From an uncultured Anaeromyxobacter sp. (lineage in GTDB: Bacteria; Myxococcota; Myxococcia; Myxococcales; Anaeromyxobacteraceae): 64,000 nt of DNA. The DNA lies in assembly GCA_903874275.1 (NCBI GenBank), contig CAIQRS010000025.1, positions 1 to 64,000 of the forward strand. Direction: 5' to 3'. The position numbers and the translations under genes are program-made. How positions within the stretch are numbered: the first letter of the stretch is position 1; the number at the start of each line of letters is the position of its first letter. Positions 17,901 to 25,136 of this stretch are shown here, piece by piece. The notes under the pieces are model-generated. The model ran no database searches, was not told the origin of the DNA, and saw only the letters and a list, made by a program, of their open reading frames with translations.

Positions 17901-18324
17901 CACGGTCACCGTCGACGTGACGACGGCGAACAACCCGACGGCTGGAACCAACCCCGACATCTCTGCAACGTCGGCGACGTACGTGCTCGCCAACCCGACG
18001 ACGGCAACCGGAGTCAGAGCGACCTTCTCGCCTGCATCTCCGCGGGTCGTCAACACCCCTATCACCCTGACGCTCACTGGATCGGGTTCAACGATCGGTG
18101 TCGGGGGCCCGGTGTCGCCGCAGTCGGCGTACCAGTTCCAGGTCGGGACCTACCGTGGCCCGGGATATGCGTGGGTCTGGAGTGCCTGGGTCAGCGGTCC
18201 CACCTATACCTGGACGCCGGCAACTGCGGGCGCCTGGACCGTCGTCGTGCGCGCCAGGACCAATCCGGCATCCACCCCGTACGAGGCGCTCAGTCCGTAC
18301 TACGGGTACACTGTAAGCCCCTAG
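11995..18324 (+). CDS. giant secreted multicopper oxidase with FN3 and about nine Ig-like repeats
   Basis: 2109 residues from the ATG at 11995 (GGGGAG 7 nt upstream). A signal peptide ends near AQA33. The oxidase part (about 100-1095) has all four copper signatures: HLHGG (H317, H319), HDHAWG (H385, H387), HPIHFH (H961, H964, H966) and HCHILSHEENDMM (H1067, C1068, H1069, H1073, axial M1078), so T1 and T2/T3 sites look complete. The order resembles CotA/bilirubin-oxidase-like laccases but with long insertions. An FN3-like domain (about 1100-1190) and nine repeats of 90-120 residues follow, with YRFSLDG/W-like motifs (starts near 15570, 15931, 16231, 16546, 16813, 17111, 17410, 17684, 17996). 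There is no PEP-CTERM or LPxTG. A strong hairpin follows. Substrate (Mn(II), Fe(II), phenolics) cannot be read from sequence. Confidence 0.93.
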   Translation: MRGQQMIRKAIRSSVTALAVAFFAVPQISLAQAANDQVQVDPLMQKAARIKNMNSQMRITQAQRVEAAKEQKANVERVKAAKAAARAKGIEVPEIGIRGVKAERMSPSIKTMRAGAPRSTSASALPSPQLNGLTVGPLDTPDYFTTANWAFSPMLRKFVDTLPGLGSGAPNNIGNYVPLAHPDTRTYPGSDYYEISLKLYEHRFHSDLPATKVRGYVQTNLGTNAGGTLNNVTPDPINWLGPVIVAVKDRPIRIKFKNELPGAASGGNLAVPVDESIQGSGRGAMWPDGTECNPSPMAIGDPGLPCAVYPQTRAAIHLHGGRTPWISDGTPFQWILPLADYDDGANPYKKGVSLYNVPDMPVPATNDETTYYWSNQQSSRLMFYHDHAWGITRLNVLAGEAAGLLINDRTENDLIAEGILPDLGIPLVIQDRTFVDANVNIRTGKTFVRDTDPTWNWGTGAVDDTGVVAPVTGDFWIPHVYVPAQNPYTPSGVNAFGRWVYGPWFFPPTANLIYPPTANPYFDANCGDPDPAVLAFCTTPNQPPVIPGTPTPSVGAETFFDTAMVNGQAFPVLDLQPKPYRFRILNAANDRFQNLNIYKADPLQVTHPHWGGLPVAQNTEVEMCAIPGAAGIPGTVCWDQNLYPNWPNDGRTEGVPNPTKLGPDIIYLGTEGGFLPKPVVLTGQPITFVTDPTAFNVGNVKDFNLFMGPAERADVIIDFSNFGGEELILYNDAPAAVPAFDPRFDYITGAPDLSANGGYGRVPPWNEADPAAQLEGPQAGYGPNTRTVMKFRIAAGTGPGYDLAALNARWLPGLTPAGRRTPLGVFEESQDQIIVGQSAGYDGVYTSNPSFPSVWPAWGISRIEDNSLMFETVSGTIVTFPMEPKAMHDEMGASFDKEYARMSTNLGTQLNPPKTNAANMTPYMYTDPATEFMNAAATPVSAVLGDGTQLWKISHNGVDMHPIHFHIFDVQVINRVGWDGQIRLPAEQEYGWKDTVRIAPLEDTIVAMRPWTPPIPFNVPFSLRALNPAIPIGSGYGFTNIDPITQAPLVPPTTNAYTSFAWEYVWHCHILSHEENDMMRPIVLNVPSVIPPAIAPISVVATAGTNTVSWTDPTPVNYLTQTGFKNANNDNEIGFRIERATSVNSGWEVRGTARANATSWAEAVANPTPYYRYRVVAFNEAGTSTSPFAQIGTAPVVTRLTSVSLAISNAGTQGAGIVVTANSNTWTKNLTSLVSPNFRAAGSGGNPAAYEYQFSMRLGAAQYGVVQSWSPSANWVMPLGTAPGVYTVQVEARNGPTIGPRTRTLILTVAVPAAVTGLALNPSIVSPATVGNAVNFTAVATGGAATKQYQYSLATGQGVGLTYVVQSAWSAATTWLLPATTPVGLYTVMAEVRTNTGSVDRTATVAYEIVNPPATGVTIVAEKASPGTAPVSFLATGEGPAPLTTGTGGGYYFKFTVSNNGGSTFTYATRPYGTSRVYTLPLGTPPGSYIVRVQTATRAIEPATFDGAAQITYVVNTFPTVTLTSAQNPSAKGATVLFTAVGTGPGTHQYRFSLDGTPVSVPEWGPTNTWTMPGTTLGGSHAVLVEISDAPPTAQSSATVTQFVTFPPATLVTLTPSVASPQIVGTPVTLTAAGSGSDPGAVYSYRFRVDGADATGWQTEPTFLLPTSTVGTYSLTVDTTTVASPTLATPADVTSTPALSYVIRDWAPPTSVQFQTISPASPSPAGTAVTFVAVALGSTDVAAPYQYRFSRDGGTNWTAWSATSSYSLDAAAAAATYTIAVQATTSSLTPPTPTVANSVSHVLYATPAVTLVANPTSGRLWGTSVTFTASGSGGMPPVTSQYRFSLNGVVDQGWSASPTYITTALPVRSNTVLVEYSTTATPAVAASASTTFVITGYPAATAVTIDNGSPASPQKPGTAITFTASGVVPAGLPTGAVKYRFKVDSGTAGAWSSTTPTFALPLATAAGNHTVTVDVTTANNPTAGTNPDISATSATYVLANPTTATGVRATFSPASPRVVNTPITLTLTGSGSTIGVGGPVSPQSAYQFQVGTYRGPGYAWVWSAWVSGPTYTWTPATAGAWTVVVRARTNPASTPYEALSPYYGYTVSP

Positions 18325-18357
18325 GTACTTCCTGGAGGCGATGGAGTTGGATAGGCT

Positions 18358-18392
18358 GGCCGCCGGGTTCCGACCCGGCGGCCATCTTCATT
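18358..18392 (+). terminator. hairpin terminator of the multicopper oxidase gene
   Basis: GGCCGCCGGGT-TCCG-ACCCGGCGGCC (18358-18383) is a perfect 11-bp stem with a 4-nt loop, 33 nt past the stop, followed by the T-containing ATCTTCATT. Confidence 0.75.
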
Positions 18393-18673
18393 GGTGTCCC
18401 GCCGTAGGCGTTCCTTCCCGCGGCCGGGGGGGCGTCGTCTTGCTCCCCTCGCTGTTCGTGTTCTCATGCCCCCCCGATCGTGACGGCACCGGGACCATTC
18501 GAGCAACGTAGATTCGACCCGACCGTGCCGACCGGGTAGTTTCGGACACGACGACTTGCGCGTGACAGGTGGATGGGAAGAGGGGTCCCCCGGCCAGTTG
18601 AAACTTCAATAACTCGGGGCCGAGCGATGATTGATGGCAAGATCCAGAGGGCGCTGATGCGGGAGACCAGGGA
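18384..18673. other. intergenic region before the pseudaminic acid operon
   Basis: No convincing gene. It must hold the promoter of the pse operon; a small dyad TTGAA-AC-TTCAA lies near 18597-18608 and an AT-rich stretch follows it. A GGGAG/AGGGA purine run lies directly before the pseB ATG. Base composition falls in this stretch compared with the oxidase gene. Confidence 0.3.
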
Positions 18674-19681
18674 ATGACCCCAGACGGTTCGATTCTCGTA
18701 ACGGGAGCAACTGGCTCGTTCGGAAGAGCATTCGTCGGGACGGTCCTGCGCCGATTCCCACGTATCCGCAGAATGGTCGTCTACTCACGGGACGAGTTGA
18801 AGCAGTTCGAGATGTCGCAACGCTGGTCCGATACAGATCACCCCGGACTTCGCTATTTCATCGGGGATGTTCGTGACCTGTCGCGCCTCACCCGTGCGAT
18901 GGAGGGGGTAGATACCGTCGTGCACGCCGCTGCCCTCAAGCAAGTCGTCGCGGCGGAATACAACCCGTTCGAGTTCATCCAGACGAACGTGATCGGCGCA
19001 AACAACGTCGTCACGGCTGCCCTTCAGGCAGGCGTCCGACGCGTCATCGCACTGTCAACCGACAAGGCCGCCGCCCCCGTCAACCTCTACGGGGCCACGA
19101 AGCTCTGCTCCGACAAGATCTTCGTCGCCGCAAACAACATTCGCGGGTCGCGGGACGTCCGATTCAGCGTGGTGCGGTACGGTAACGTTCTGGGAAGCAG
19201 GGGGTCGGTGATCCCGTACTTTCTGAAGCGGCGCAACACCGGTGTGCTCCCCATTACTCATCCGGATATGACGCGGTTTAACATCCTGCTTGACGAGGGC
19301 GTGGAGATGGTTCTTTGGGCCCTCACCCACGGTGATGGCGGGGAAGTCTTTGTGCCCAAGATCCCCTCCTATCGGATCATGGACGTCGCACGCGCCATCG
19401 GTCCCGACTGCGAGTACCCGGTCGTGGGCATCCGGCCTGGCGAGAAGGTACACGAAGAGATGATCACCTCCAGCGACAGCCACAACACGGTGGACCTCGG
19501 GGCGTACTTTGCCATCCTTTCCGGCGCCGGACGGGACGTGGCGGCCTACGCTGAGCGAACCGGCGCCCGGTTCGTCGAACCGGGCTTCGCCTACAACAGC
19601 GGGACCAATGACACATTCCTTTCCATCGAACAGATCCGCAAGCTCGTGCAGATGCACGTAGAGGCACAGGCTGAGGGGTGA
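18674..19681 (+). CDS. pseB: UDP-GlcNAc 4,6-dehydratase (inverting), PseB
   Basis: 335 residues. Extended SDR fold with GATGSFG (residues 11-17) for NADP binding and the active-site region STDKAAAPVNLYGATK with D130, K131, Y139 and K143. This is the family that makes UDP-2-acetamido-2,6-dideoxy-beta-L-arabino-hexos-4-ulose, the first step to pseudaminic acid, and not the retaining PglF/FlaA1 long form. Its stop overlaps the pseC GTG (GTGA at 19678-19681). Confidence 0.93.
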   Translation: MTPDGSILVTGATGSFGRAFVGTVLRRFPRIRRMVVYSRDELKQFEMSQRWSDTDHPGLRYFIGDVRDLSRLTRAMEGVDTVVHAAALKQVVAAEYNPFEFIQTNVIGANNVVTAALQAGVRRVIALSTDKAAAPVNLYGATKLCSDKIFVAANNIRGSRDVRFSVVRYGNVLGSRGSVIPYFLKRRNTGVLPITHPDMTRFNILLDEGVEMVLWALTHGDGGEVFVPKIPSYRIMDVARAIGPDCEYPVVGIRPGEKVHEEMITSSDSHNTVDLGAYFAILSGAGRDVAAYAERTGARFVEPGFAYNSGTNDTFLSIEQIRKLVQMHVEAQAEG

Positions 19682-20847
19682 GCAACAGCATGTACATCCC
19701 CTACGGCCGCCAGCAGATCAACGACGAGGACACTCAGGCAGTAGTCGACGTACTTCGCTCGGACTTCCTAACCCAGGGGCCAGCGGTACCCGCCTTCGAG
19801 AAGGCTGTCGCATCCGCCTGCGGCTCGGCCCATGCCGTCGCGGTGAACAGCGCCACCTCCGCCCTGCACCTTGCCTGCCTGGCCCTGGAAGTGGCGCCCG
19901 GTGACAGGGTCTGGACCTCCCCCATCACCTTCGTCGCGAGCGCCAACTGCGCCCGCTATTGCGGTGCGTCGGTGGACTTCGTGGACATCGACCCGCGGAC
20001 CTACAACATGAGTCCGGGAGCCCTTGCGGAAAAGCTTCAGTCTGCGGAAGCGTCGGGAACCCTACCCAAGGTCGTCGTCCCCGTTCACTTCGGTGGCCAG
20101 TCCTGTGACATGGAGGCGATCGGCAAGCTGTCGCGACGCTACGGGTTCAAGATTCTCGAGGACGCATCTCACGCCATCGGCGGGAGCTTCGGCGGGCGCC
20201 CGATCGGCAGTTGCGCTCATTCGGATATCGCCGTCTTCAGCTTCCACCCGGTGAAGATCGTCACGACAGGGGAGGGCGGAGTAGCGGTGACGAACGACGG
20301 GGCGATCGCCCGCCGGATGGAGCTCCTCCGGAGTCACGGTATCTCCCGCGATGCCAGGGAGATGACCCGAGCCGACGAGGGCGGTTGGTACTACGAGCAG
20401 CTGGCACTCGGGTTCAACTACAGGATGACGGACATGCAGGCCGCCTTGGGACGGTCACAGATCGGACGACTCCAGACGTGGGTAGCCCGGCGGAACGAGA
20501 TCGCCGACGCCTACGATCAGGAACTCGCAGGCTTGCCTCTCACGACACCGCACAGGGACCGGAACAACCGATCGGCCATGCACCTCTACGTCGTGCTCTT
20601 CCAGGACGACTCGGGGAGGGCGAGGAGGGAAGCCTTCGATGCCATGCGAGGGGCCGGGGTCGGCGTCAACGTCCATTACATCCCGGTGCACCTCCAGCCG
20701 GACTATGCGCGGTTCGGCTTTCGCCTAGGATCGCTTCCGGTGGCCGAGAGTTACTATCGACGAACGTTGAGCGTGCCCATGTTCCCCGGGCTGACAGACG
20801 AGCAGCGATGCTTCGTTGTCGAGAAGTTGCGAGGAACTGTCTCGTGA
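19678..20847 (+). CDS. pseC: UDP-4-amino-4,6-dideoxy-AltNAc transaminase, PseC
   Basis: 389 residues, DegT/DnrJ/EryC1/StrS aminotransferase. The start IPYGRQQINDEDTQAVVDVL, the PLP-lysine K193 in FSFHPVKIVTTGEGG and the SHGISRD motif are those of PseC. It converts the PseB product to UDP-4-amino-4,6-dideoxy-beta-L-AltNAc with glutamate. It is translationally coupled on both sides (GTGA with pseB, GTGA with pseF). Confidence 0.93.
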   Translation: MSNSMYIPYGRQQINDEDTQAVVDVLRSDFLTQGPAVPAFEKAVASACGSAHAVAVNSATSALHLACLALEVAPGDRVWTSPITFVASANCARYCGASVDFVDIDPRTYNMSPGALAEKLQSAEASGTLPKVVVPVHFGGQSCDMEAIGKLSRRYGFKILEDASHAIGGSFGGRPIGSCAHSDIAVFSFHPVKIVTTGEGGVAVTNDGAIARRMELLRSHGISRDAREMTRADEGGWYYEQLALGFNYRMTDMQAALGRSQIGRLQTWVARRNEIADAYDQELAGLPLTTPHRDRNNRSAMHLYVVLFQDDSGRARREAFDAMRGAGVGVNVHYIPVHLQPDYARFGFRLGSLPVAESYYRRTLSVPMFPGLTDEQRCFVVEKLRGTVS

Positions 20848-21554
20848 TCGTCGCCGTGATACCGGCCCGAGGCGGGAGCAAGCGTATTCCTCGCAAGAAT
20901 GTTCGTCCCTTCAGGGGGAAGCCAATGCTAGCGTGGTCTGTAGAGGCGGCCAGGGCAGCTGGGTGCTTCGACCGGATCCTAGTCTCCACAGACGACGACG
21001 AAATCGCTAGCGTTGCCCAAGCCTACGGCGCAGAGGTTCCATTTCGCCGTCCAGATGCCCTCGCGAGCGACCACGCGACGACAGTTCCGGTAATCGCACA
21101 CGCATTGAACTGGTTGGTTGACTCAGGTGTCCAGCCTCACCTTGCGTGTTGCCTCTACGCCACTGCCCCGTTCATCCAGCCGAAAGAGTTGCTGGCAGCA
21201 CTTGGTCAACTTCGTTCGAGTGGCGCCGACTATGCGTTCACCTGCACCACATACTCCTACCCGATTCAGCGTGCACTCCGCATCGACGCCGGACGTATCG
21301 CCATGGTCAATCCGGAGCATGTAACAACTCGCTCGCAGGATCTGGAAGCGACGATTCACGACGCGGGCCAGTTCTACTGGGGCCGAATGGAAGCTTGGAC
21401 GACGCAAGTTCCCCTGCTTGGTCGAGGGTCGGTGCCATTCATGATTCCGCGGTACCGTGTTCAAGACATTGATACCGAGGAAGATTGGGTGCGGGCCGAG
21501 TTGATGCACTCGGCCCTCGACGAATGGTCCGGAAACGGCGTCGACGTGGGTTGA
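20844..21554 (+). CDS. pseF: pseudaminic acid cytidylyltransferase, PseF
   Basis: 236 residues from the GTG at 20844 that overlaps the pseC stop. The nucleotide-binding start IVAVIPARGGSKRIPRKN, the STDDDEIA motif and the C-terminal QDIDTEEDWVRAELM are typical of CMP-NeuA/PseF enzymes. The product is CMP-pseudaminic acid, the donor for a NulO transferase. It lies within the pse operon, and the reading frame upstream of 20844 is only a shadow of pseC. Confidence 0.92.
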   Translation: MIVAVIPARGGSKRIPRKNVRPFRGKPMLAWSVEAARAAGCFDRILVSTDDDEIASVAQAYGAEVPFRRPDALASDHATTVPVIAHALNWLVDSGVQPHLACCLYATAPFIQPKELLAALGQLRSSGADYAFTCTTYSYPIQRALRIDAGRIAMVNPEHVTTRSQDLEATIHDAGQFYWGRMEAWTTQVPLLGRGSVPFMIPRYRVQDIDTEEDWVRAELMHSALDEWSGNGVDVG

Positions 21555-21585
21555 ACGAACCCGAGCAGGATCGACGAGTGATGTC

Positions 21586-22287
21586 ATGAAAACGGTTGTA
21601 ATTGCTACAATCCGGCCCTGGAATATTCGCAGGGCACGACGATGGCGGCCGCCGGACGGGTGGGCCGTGAAACTCATCACAACCCCTGAAGAGTTCACAG
21701 CGAAGGCGCTTCGCCGGTTACGGCCGGAGGTCATCTTCTTCCCGCACTGGTCGCATATCATCCCAGCGGAGATCTTCAACCGTTGGGAGTGCATCGTCTT
21801 TCACATGACGGACCTACCCTATGGACGGGGAGGGAGTCCTCTCCAGAACCTGATCGCCAGTGGCGTTCGAAACACGCAAGTGTGTGCTCTTCGTGTGGAG
21901 GAGGGACTGGATACGGGTCCCGTGTACATGCGCCGACCGCTGTATATTGGCGATGGTTCCGCGGCAGATATCTTCAATGCAGCATCGCGACTTTGCTTCT
22001 CCATGATCCGCGAAATTCTAGCCGGTCAACCGTCGCCCGTTCCCCAGGTGGGTGCTGTCGTGCAATTTCGACGTAGGCGCCCGGAGGAAAGCCGGATCCA
22101 TCCGTCTCTGCATGGTCGACATCTTTACGACTTCATTCGGATGCTCGATGCCCCGGAGTACCCCCCGGCATTCCTGGAAGTGGACGGAAGACGCATCGAG
22201 TTTCGAGATGCGAAGATGGGGCACGACGAAAGTGTTAGCGCTCGTGTAACGTTCCTGCCCAAGCTGGACGGAGGTATCCACAAGTGA
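21586..22287 (+). CDS. formyltransferase-fold protein 1 (sugar N-formyltransferase candidate)
   Basis: 233 residues. IIPAEIFNRWECIVFHMTDL followed by PYGRGGSPLQNLI corresponds to the N...HxSLLPxYRG core of N10-formyltetrahydrofolate transferases, with E/D residues in EEGLDTGPVY as the third active-site element. Methionyl-tRNA formyltransferase is ruled out by the short length and missing C-terminal domain. It lies between pseF and a PIG-L gene and may formylate the 4-amino group that PseH would normally acetylate. Codon use is visibly less GC-rich than in pseB/C. Confidence 0.8.
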   Translation: MKTVVIATIRPWNIRRARRWRPPDGWAVKLITTPEEFTAKALRRLRPEVIFFPHWSHIIPAEIFNRWECIVFHMTDLPYGRGGSPLQNLIASGVRNTQVCALRVEEGLDTGPVYMRRPLYIGDGSAADIFNAASRLCFSMIREILAGQPSPVPQVGAVVQFRRRRPEESRIHPSLHGRHLYDFIRMLDAPEYPPAFLEVDGRRIEFRDAKMGHDESVSARVTFLPKLDGGIHK

Positions 22288-22530
22288 GCCGCTCCAGGAT
22301 GGAGGAGACGGGAACGGTTGCGGGGAAGTCGGACTCTGATGTGTCATAGCGATTGGCGACAGCACGGAAGCGTTTGAACGAATGGAACCCGCATACGAGC
22401 TTCTTCCGCAGGCCGTATAACTAGCGATTCAGAATTTCTTCGCTCAGTTCGTGTCAGTGCATGGAGTGGGGTGATCACTCAAGGTTCCACCTCGCAATCC
22501 CGAACAGAACCCCCTAGAGGATGCCGCAAC

Positions 22531-23229
22531 GTGACGACAAGGGCGAATCACCGTGTTCTGGTTGTAGCCGCTCATCCCGACGATGAGGTCTGCGGTTGTG
22601 GCGGAACGCTGGCAGTCCATGCGTCCCGCGGCGACGAAGTCAGAGTACTGGTTCTTGGCGAGGGCATCACCTCTCGACAAGGCGAAGTCAACGGCGAAGG
22701 GGCACTGGAGGCGTTGCGAGCGGAGGGTCGAGTGGCGTCGAAGGTGCTAGGAGTCCCGAGAATTGATTTCTCTCGATTCCCCGACAATCGATTCGACTCG
22801 GTCCCCCTGCTCGAGATTGTCCGCGACATTGAAAGTGTGGGGCGTGATTTCCAGCCGACGATTGTGTACTCGCACCATCACGGCGATGTCAACGTCGACC
22901 ACCGAAGGGTGGCCGATGCCGTCCAGGCCGCATTCCGGCCCCTTCCCGGTACGTCGGTCAAGCAGATGTTGGCTTTCGAGGTCGTATCATCGACGGAATG
23001 GAACTTCCGCCACGACGGAGCATTTCGTCCACAACGCTTCGTCGAACTAACGCCGATGGCGCTCCAGGCAAAATGCGATGCAATGAGAGCTTACGTCTCT
23101 GAACTTCGCCCATTCCCGCACCCAAGGTCGATCCAGAACCTGATGAACCTAGCCGCGATTCGTGGCGCTCAGGTCGGGGTTCCCGCAGCCGAAGCCTTTG
23201 CCCTTACATTTAATCGGGACGTGCTGTAG
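22531..23229 (+). CDS. PIG-L (LmbE) family N-deacetylase
   Basis: 232 residues from a GTG at 22531 (AGAGGA 10 nt upstream; no in-frame ATG). Zinc and catalytic motif AAHPDDE (H15, D17, D18) and the second site SHHHGDVNVDH (H115-H117, H124) are complete. PIG-L enzymes remove N-acetyl groups from GlcNAc-type sugars and conjugates. In this operon it may deacetylate an intermediate or the finished nonulosonate so that another acyl group can be placed. It is preceded by a 243-bp stretch without a gene. Confidence 0.88.
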   Translation: MTTRANHRVLVVAAHPDDEVCGCGGTLAVHASRGDEVRVLVLGEGITSRQGEVNGEGALEALRAEGRVASKVLGVPRIDFSRFPDNRFDSVPLLEIVRDIESVGRDFQPTIVYSHHHGDVNVDHRRVADAVQAAFRPLPGTSVKQMLAFEVVSSTEWNFRHDGAFRPQRFVELTPMALQAKCDAMRAYVSELRPFPHPRSIQNLMNLAAIRGAQVGVPAAEAFALTFNRDVL

Positions 23230-23339
23230 TTCGGTCGACGCTGTGCGATTCAAAGCCAATAGGGGGTCATCGCCCTGCCCTTCGCAATCCATGGCCTATC
23301 GAGAGCCGCCCGGAGGGAAGCGAGGACGCGGAGGTTGAA

Positions 23340-24383
23340 GTGCAATGCGAGATGGTCATCCGGGCTGATGCTGGCGAAGCAATGGGCTCCGGGCACGTCA
23401 TGCGGTGTTTGGCGCTCGCGCAGGCCTGGCAGGAGACAGGCGCAAGCGCCTGTTTCGTTTCAGCGGACCTGCCAGAGGGTCTCGAACGGCGACTTCAGGG
23501 AGCCGGGTTCCTTGTCCATCGGCTTGGATGCAAGGCGGGGAGCCTTGACGACGCAACGGCGACCGCGGGTATCGCGCAATCATTGGGAGCCGATTGGGTG
23601 GTCATTGACGGCTACCAATTTGTCGACGCCTACAGCCTAGAGCTTAAGAGAGCAGGGTTGGCGCTGCTCGCGATCGATGACTACGGGCACGCGGATTTTG
23701 GCGCGGCCGATGTGGTACTCAACCAAAATTTGTATGCTGATCGCTCCCGCTATCCTTCGGTGCCACCGGACACCAGGATTCTGACCGGACCGCGATATGT
23801 CCTTCTCCGGCGGGAGTTTCTCTGCTGGCGCGCCTGGAATCGCCCCGTCCCTCCCCACGCAAGGAAACTCCTCATCACGTTGGGGGGCGGGGATCCGGCC
23901 AATACGACGCTGAAAGTTGTCGAGGCAATCGCGGGAGCCCAGACGTTCTGGACCCAGATCCAGGTCGTTGTGGGGCCTAGTTATTCCCACGAGGCATCGC
24001 TCGCCAACGCCATCGGCCATATCAGAGTGCCGGTCAACGTACTCCGAAACACTCCGAGTATGCCCGATATCATGGCAGACGCCGACATGGGCATCGTCGC
24101 CGGTGGAAGTACCTGCTGGGAGACCGGCTTCATGGGTTTGCCGGTTGTGGTGATCGCAACGGCGATGAACCAGACGCCCATAGGCACTGCAATTGACAAC
24201 GCAGGTCTGGGGAAATACCTGGGATGGCACGCAAATGTTCATCCAAGGCTGGTGACGGAAACCCTAGACTCCATGGCCCGGGACCTCGGTTTCCGCGAGT
24301 GCGTGGCCAGAAGGGGGCCGGGGTTGATAGACGGGCAAGGAGCACGGCGGGTCGTCAACGCATTGCGTGGAGAACTCGAATGA
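23340..24383 (+). CDS. pseG: UDP-sugar hydrolase PseG
   Basis: 347 residues from a GTG at 23340; an ATG at 23352 is possible. MGSGHVMRCLALAQ with the presumed catalytic H19, and the C-terminal GT-B-like half with GGGDPANTT and VAGGSTCWET, are diagnostic for PseG, which removes UDP from UDP-2,4-diacylamido-2,4,6-trideoxy-L-altrose. The stop overlaps the ATG of the next gene (ATGA at 24380-24383). Confidence 0.9.
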   Translation: MQCEMVIRADAGEAMGSGHVMRCLALAQAWQETGASACFVSADLPEGLERRLQGAGFLVHRLGCKAGSLDDATATAGIAQSLGADWVVIDGYQFVDAYSLELKRAGLALLAIDDYGHADFGAADVVLNQNLYADRSRYPSVPPDTRILTGPRYVLLRREFLCWRAWNRPVPPHARKLLITLGGGDPANTTLKVVEAIAGAQTFWTQIQVVVGPSYSHEASLANAIGHIRVPVNVLRNTPSMPDIMADADMGIVAGGSTCWETGFMGLPVVVIATAMNQTPIGTAIDNAGLGKYLGWHANVHPRLVTETLDSMARDLGFRECVARRGPGLIDGQGARRVVNALRGELE

Positions 24384-25126
24384 CAGGATCAAGGGTTTAC
24401 AGAATTGCCATTCTCACGGATGGCGAGACATGGATGAACGAGTTCATGCCTGGGCTCGTGAACACGTGGGTTGCTCAGGGACACGAGGTTCAATGGACAC
24501 ACGAACTGACTGATCTGCAAGGAGGAGACTTTGCGTTTTTCCTAAGCGTGGAGAGGAAGGTACCCTCCAGTACCCGTGCCCTGTATCGGAACTGCCTCGT
24601 CGTTCATGAAAGTGACCTCCCTCGTGGGCGGGGATGGTCGCCAATGACGTGGCAGGTGCTTGAAGGGCAAAGCGAAATACCAATCGTCCTGTTCGAGGCG
24701 GTCGATGAAATTGATGCCGGAACTATCTATCTTTCCGACGTAATTGTGCTCGACGGGAGTGAACTGGTCGATGAACTCCGAGCAGCACAGGCGGCTAGCA
24801 CCATCGCACTTTGCTCGAACTTCGTAAGGCGCTTCCCGGCGGTCCTGGAAGGGGGGCGGCCGCAACGGGGCGAGGCATCACTCTATCGGAGGCGCCGCCC
24901 GATCGATAGCGAATTGGACCCGAATCGCACGATTTGTGAGCAGTTCAACCTGCTCCGAGTGGTGGACAACCAACGGTACCCTGCCTATGTGCGCATGGGT
25001 AAGTGTACATACGAACTGCAGATTCGAAAGCTCGAAGACGCCCCTGGCCGTTCAACCGCGACCAACGGAAAGACTGGTCCGGCGCCCGCGTGGGAGAAGC
25101 ATCTTGAACGGTCGGTAGACGATTGA
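24380..25126 (+). CDS. formyltransferase-fold protein 2
   Basis: 248 residues. RNCLVVHESDLPRGRGWSPM and EIDAGTIYLSD form the His/Asp core of the formyl-transferase fold, but the spacing and the residue in the Asn position differ from the canonical enzyme. The C-terminal RRRPIDSELDPNRTICEQFN and YPAYVRMGKCTYELQ resemble the accessory part of sugar formyltransferases. It is coupled to pseG by ATGA and followed by pseI after 10 nt, so it is a core part of the operon. It may be the step that replaces PseH, or a second formylation. Confidence 0.78.
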   Translation: MTGSRVYRIAILTDGETWMNEFMPGLVNTWVAQGHEVQWTHELTDLQGGDFAFFLSVERKVPSSTRALYRNCLVVHESDLPRGRGWSPMTWQVLEGQSEIPIVLFEAVDEIDAGTIYLSDVIVLDGSELVDELRAAQAASTIALCSNFVRRFPAVLEGGRPQRGEASLYRRRRPIDSELDPNRTICEQFNLLRVVDNQRYPAYVRMGKCTYELQIRKLEDAPGRSTATNGKTGPAPAWEKHLERSVDD

Positions 25127-25136
25127 CGAGGCCTAA

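Noticed and set aside
11995-18324. PEP-CTERM, LPxTG or autotransporter anchoring of the giant oxidase
   Set aside because: The C-terminus ends in YGYTVSP with no sorting motif, hydrophobic anchor and basic tail, or beta-barrel strands.
18674-19681. Capsule CapD/FlaA1-type retaining dehydratase
   Set aside because: No N-terminal membrane domain; length and the adjoining pseC, F, G and I favour PseB.
21586-22287. Methionyl-tRNA formyltransferase (fmt)
   Set aside because: Too short, lacks the C-terminal tRNA-binding domain, and lies in a sugar operon with no def or fmt-type neighbours.
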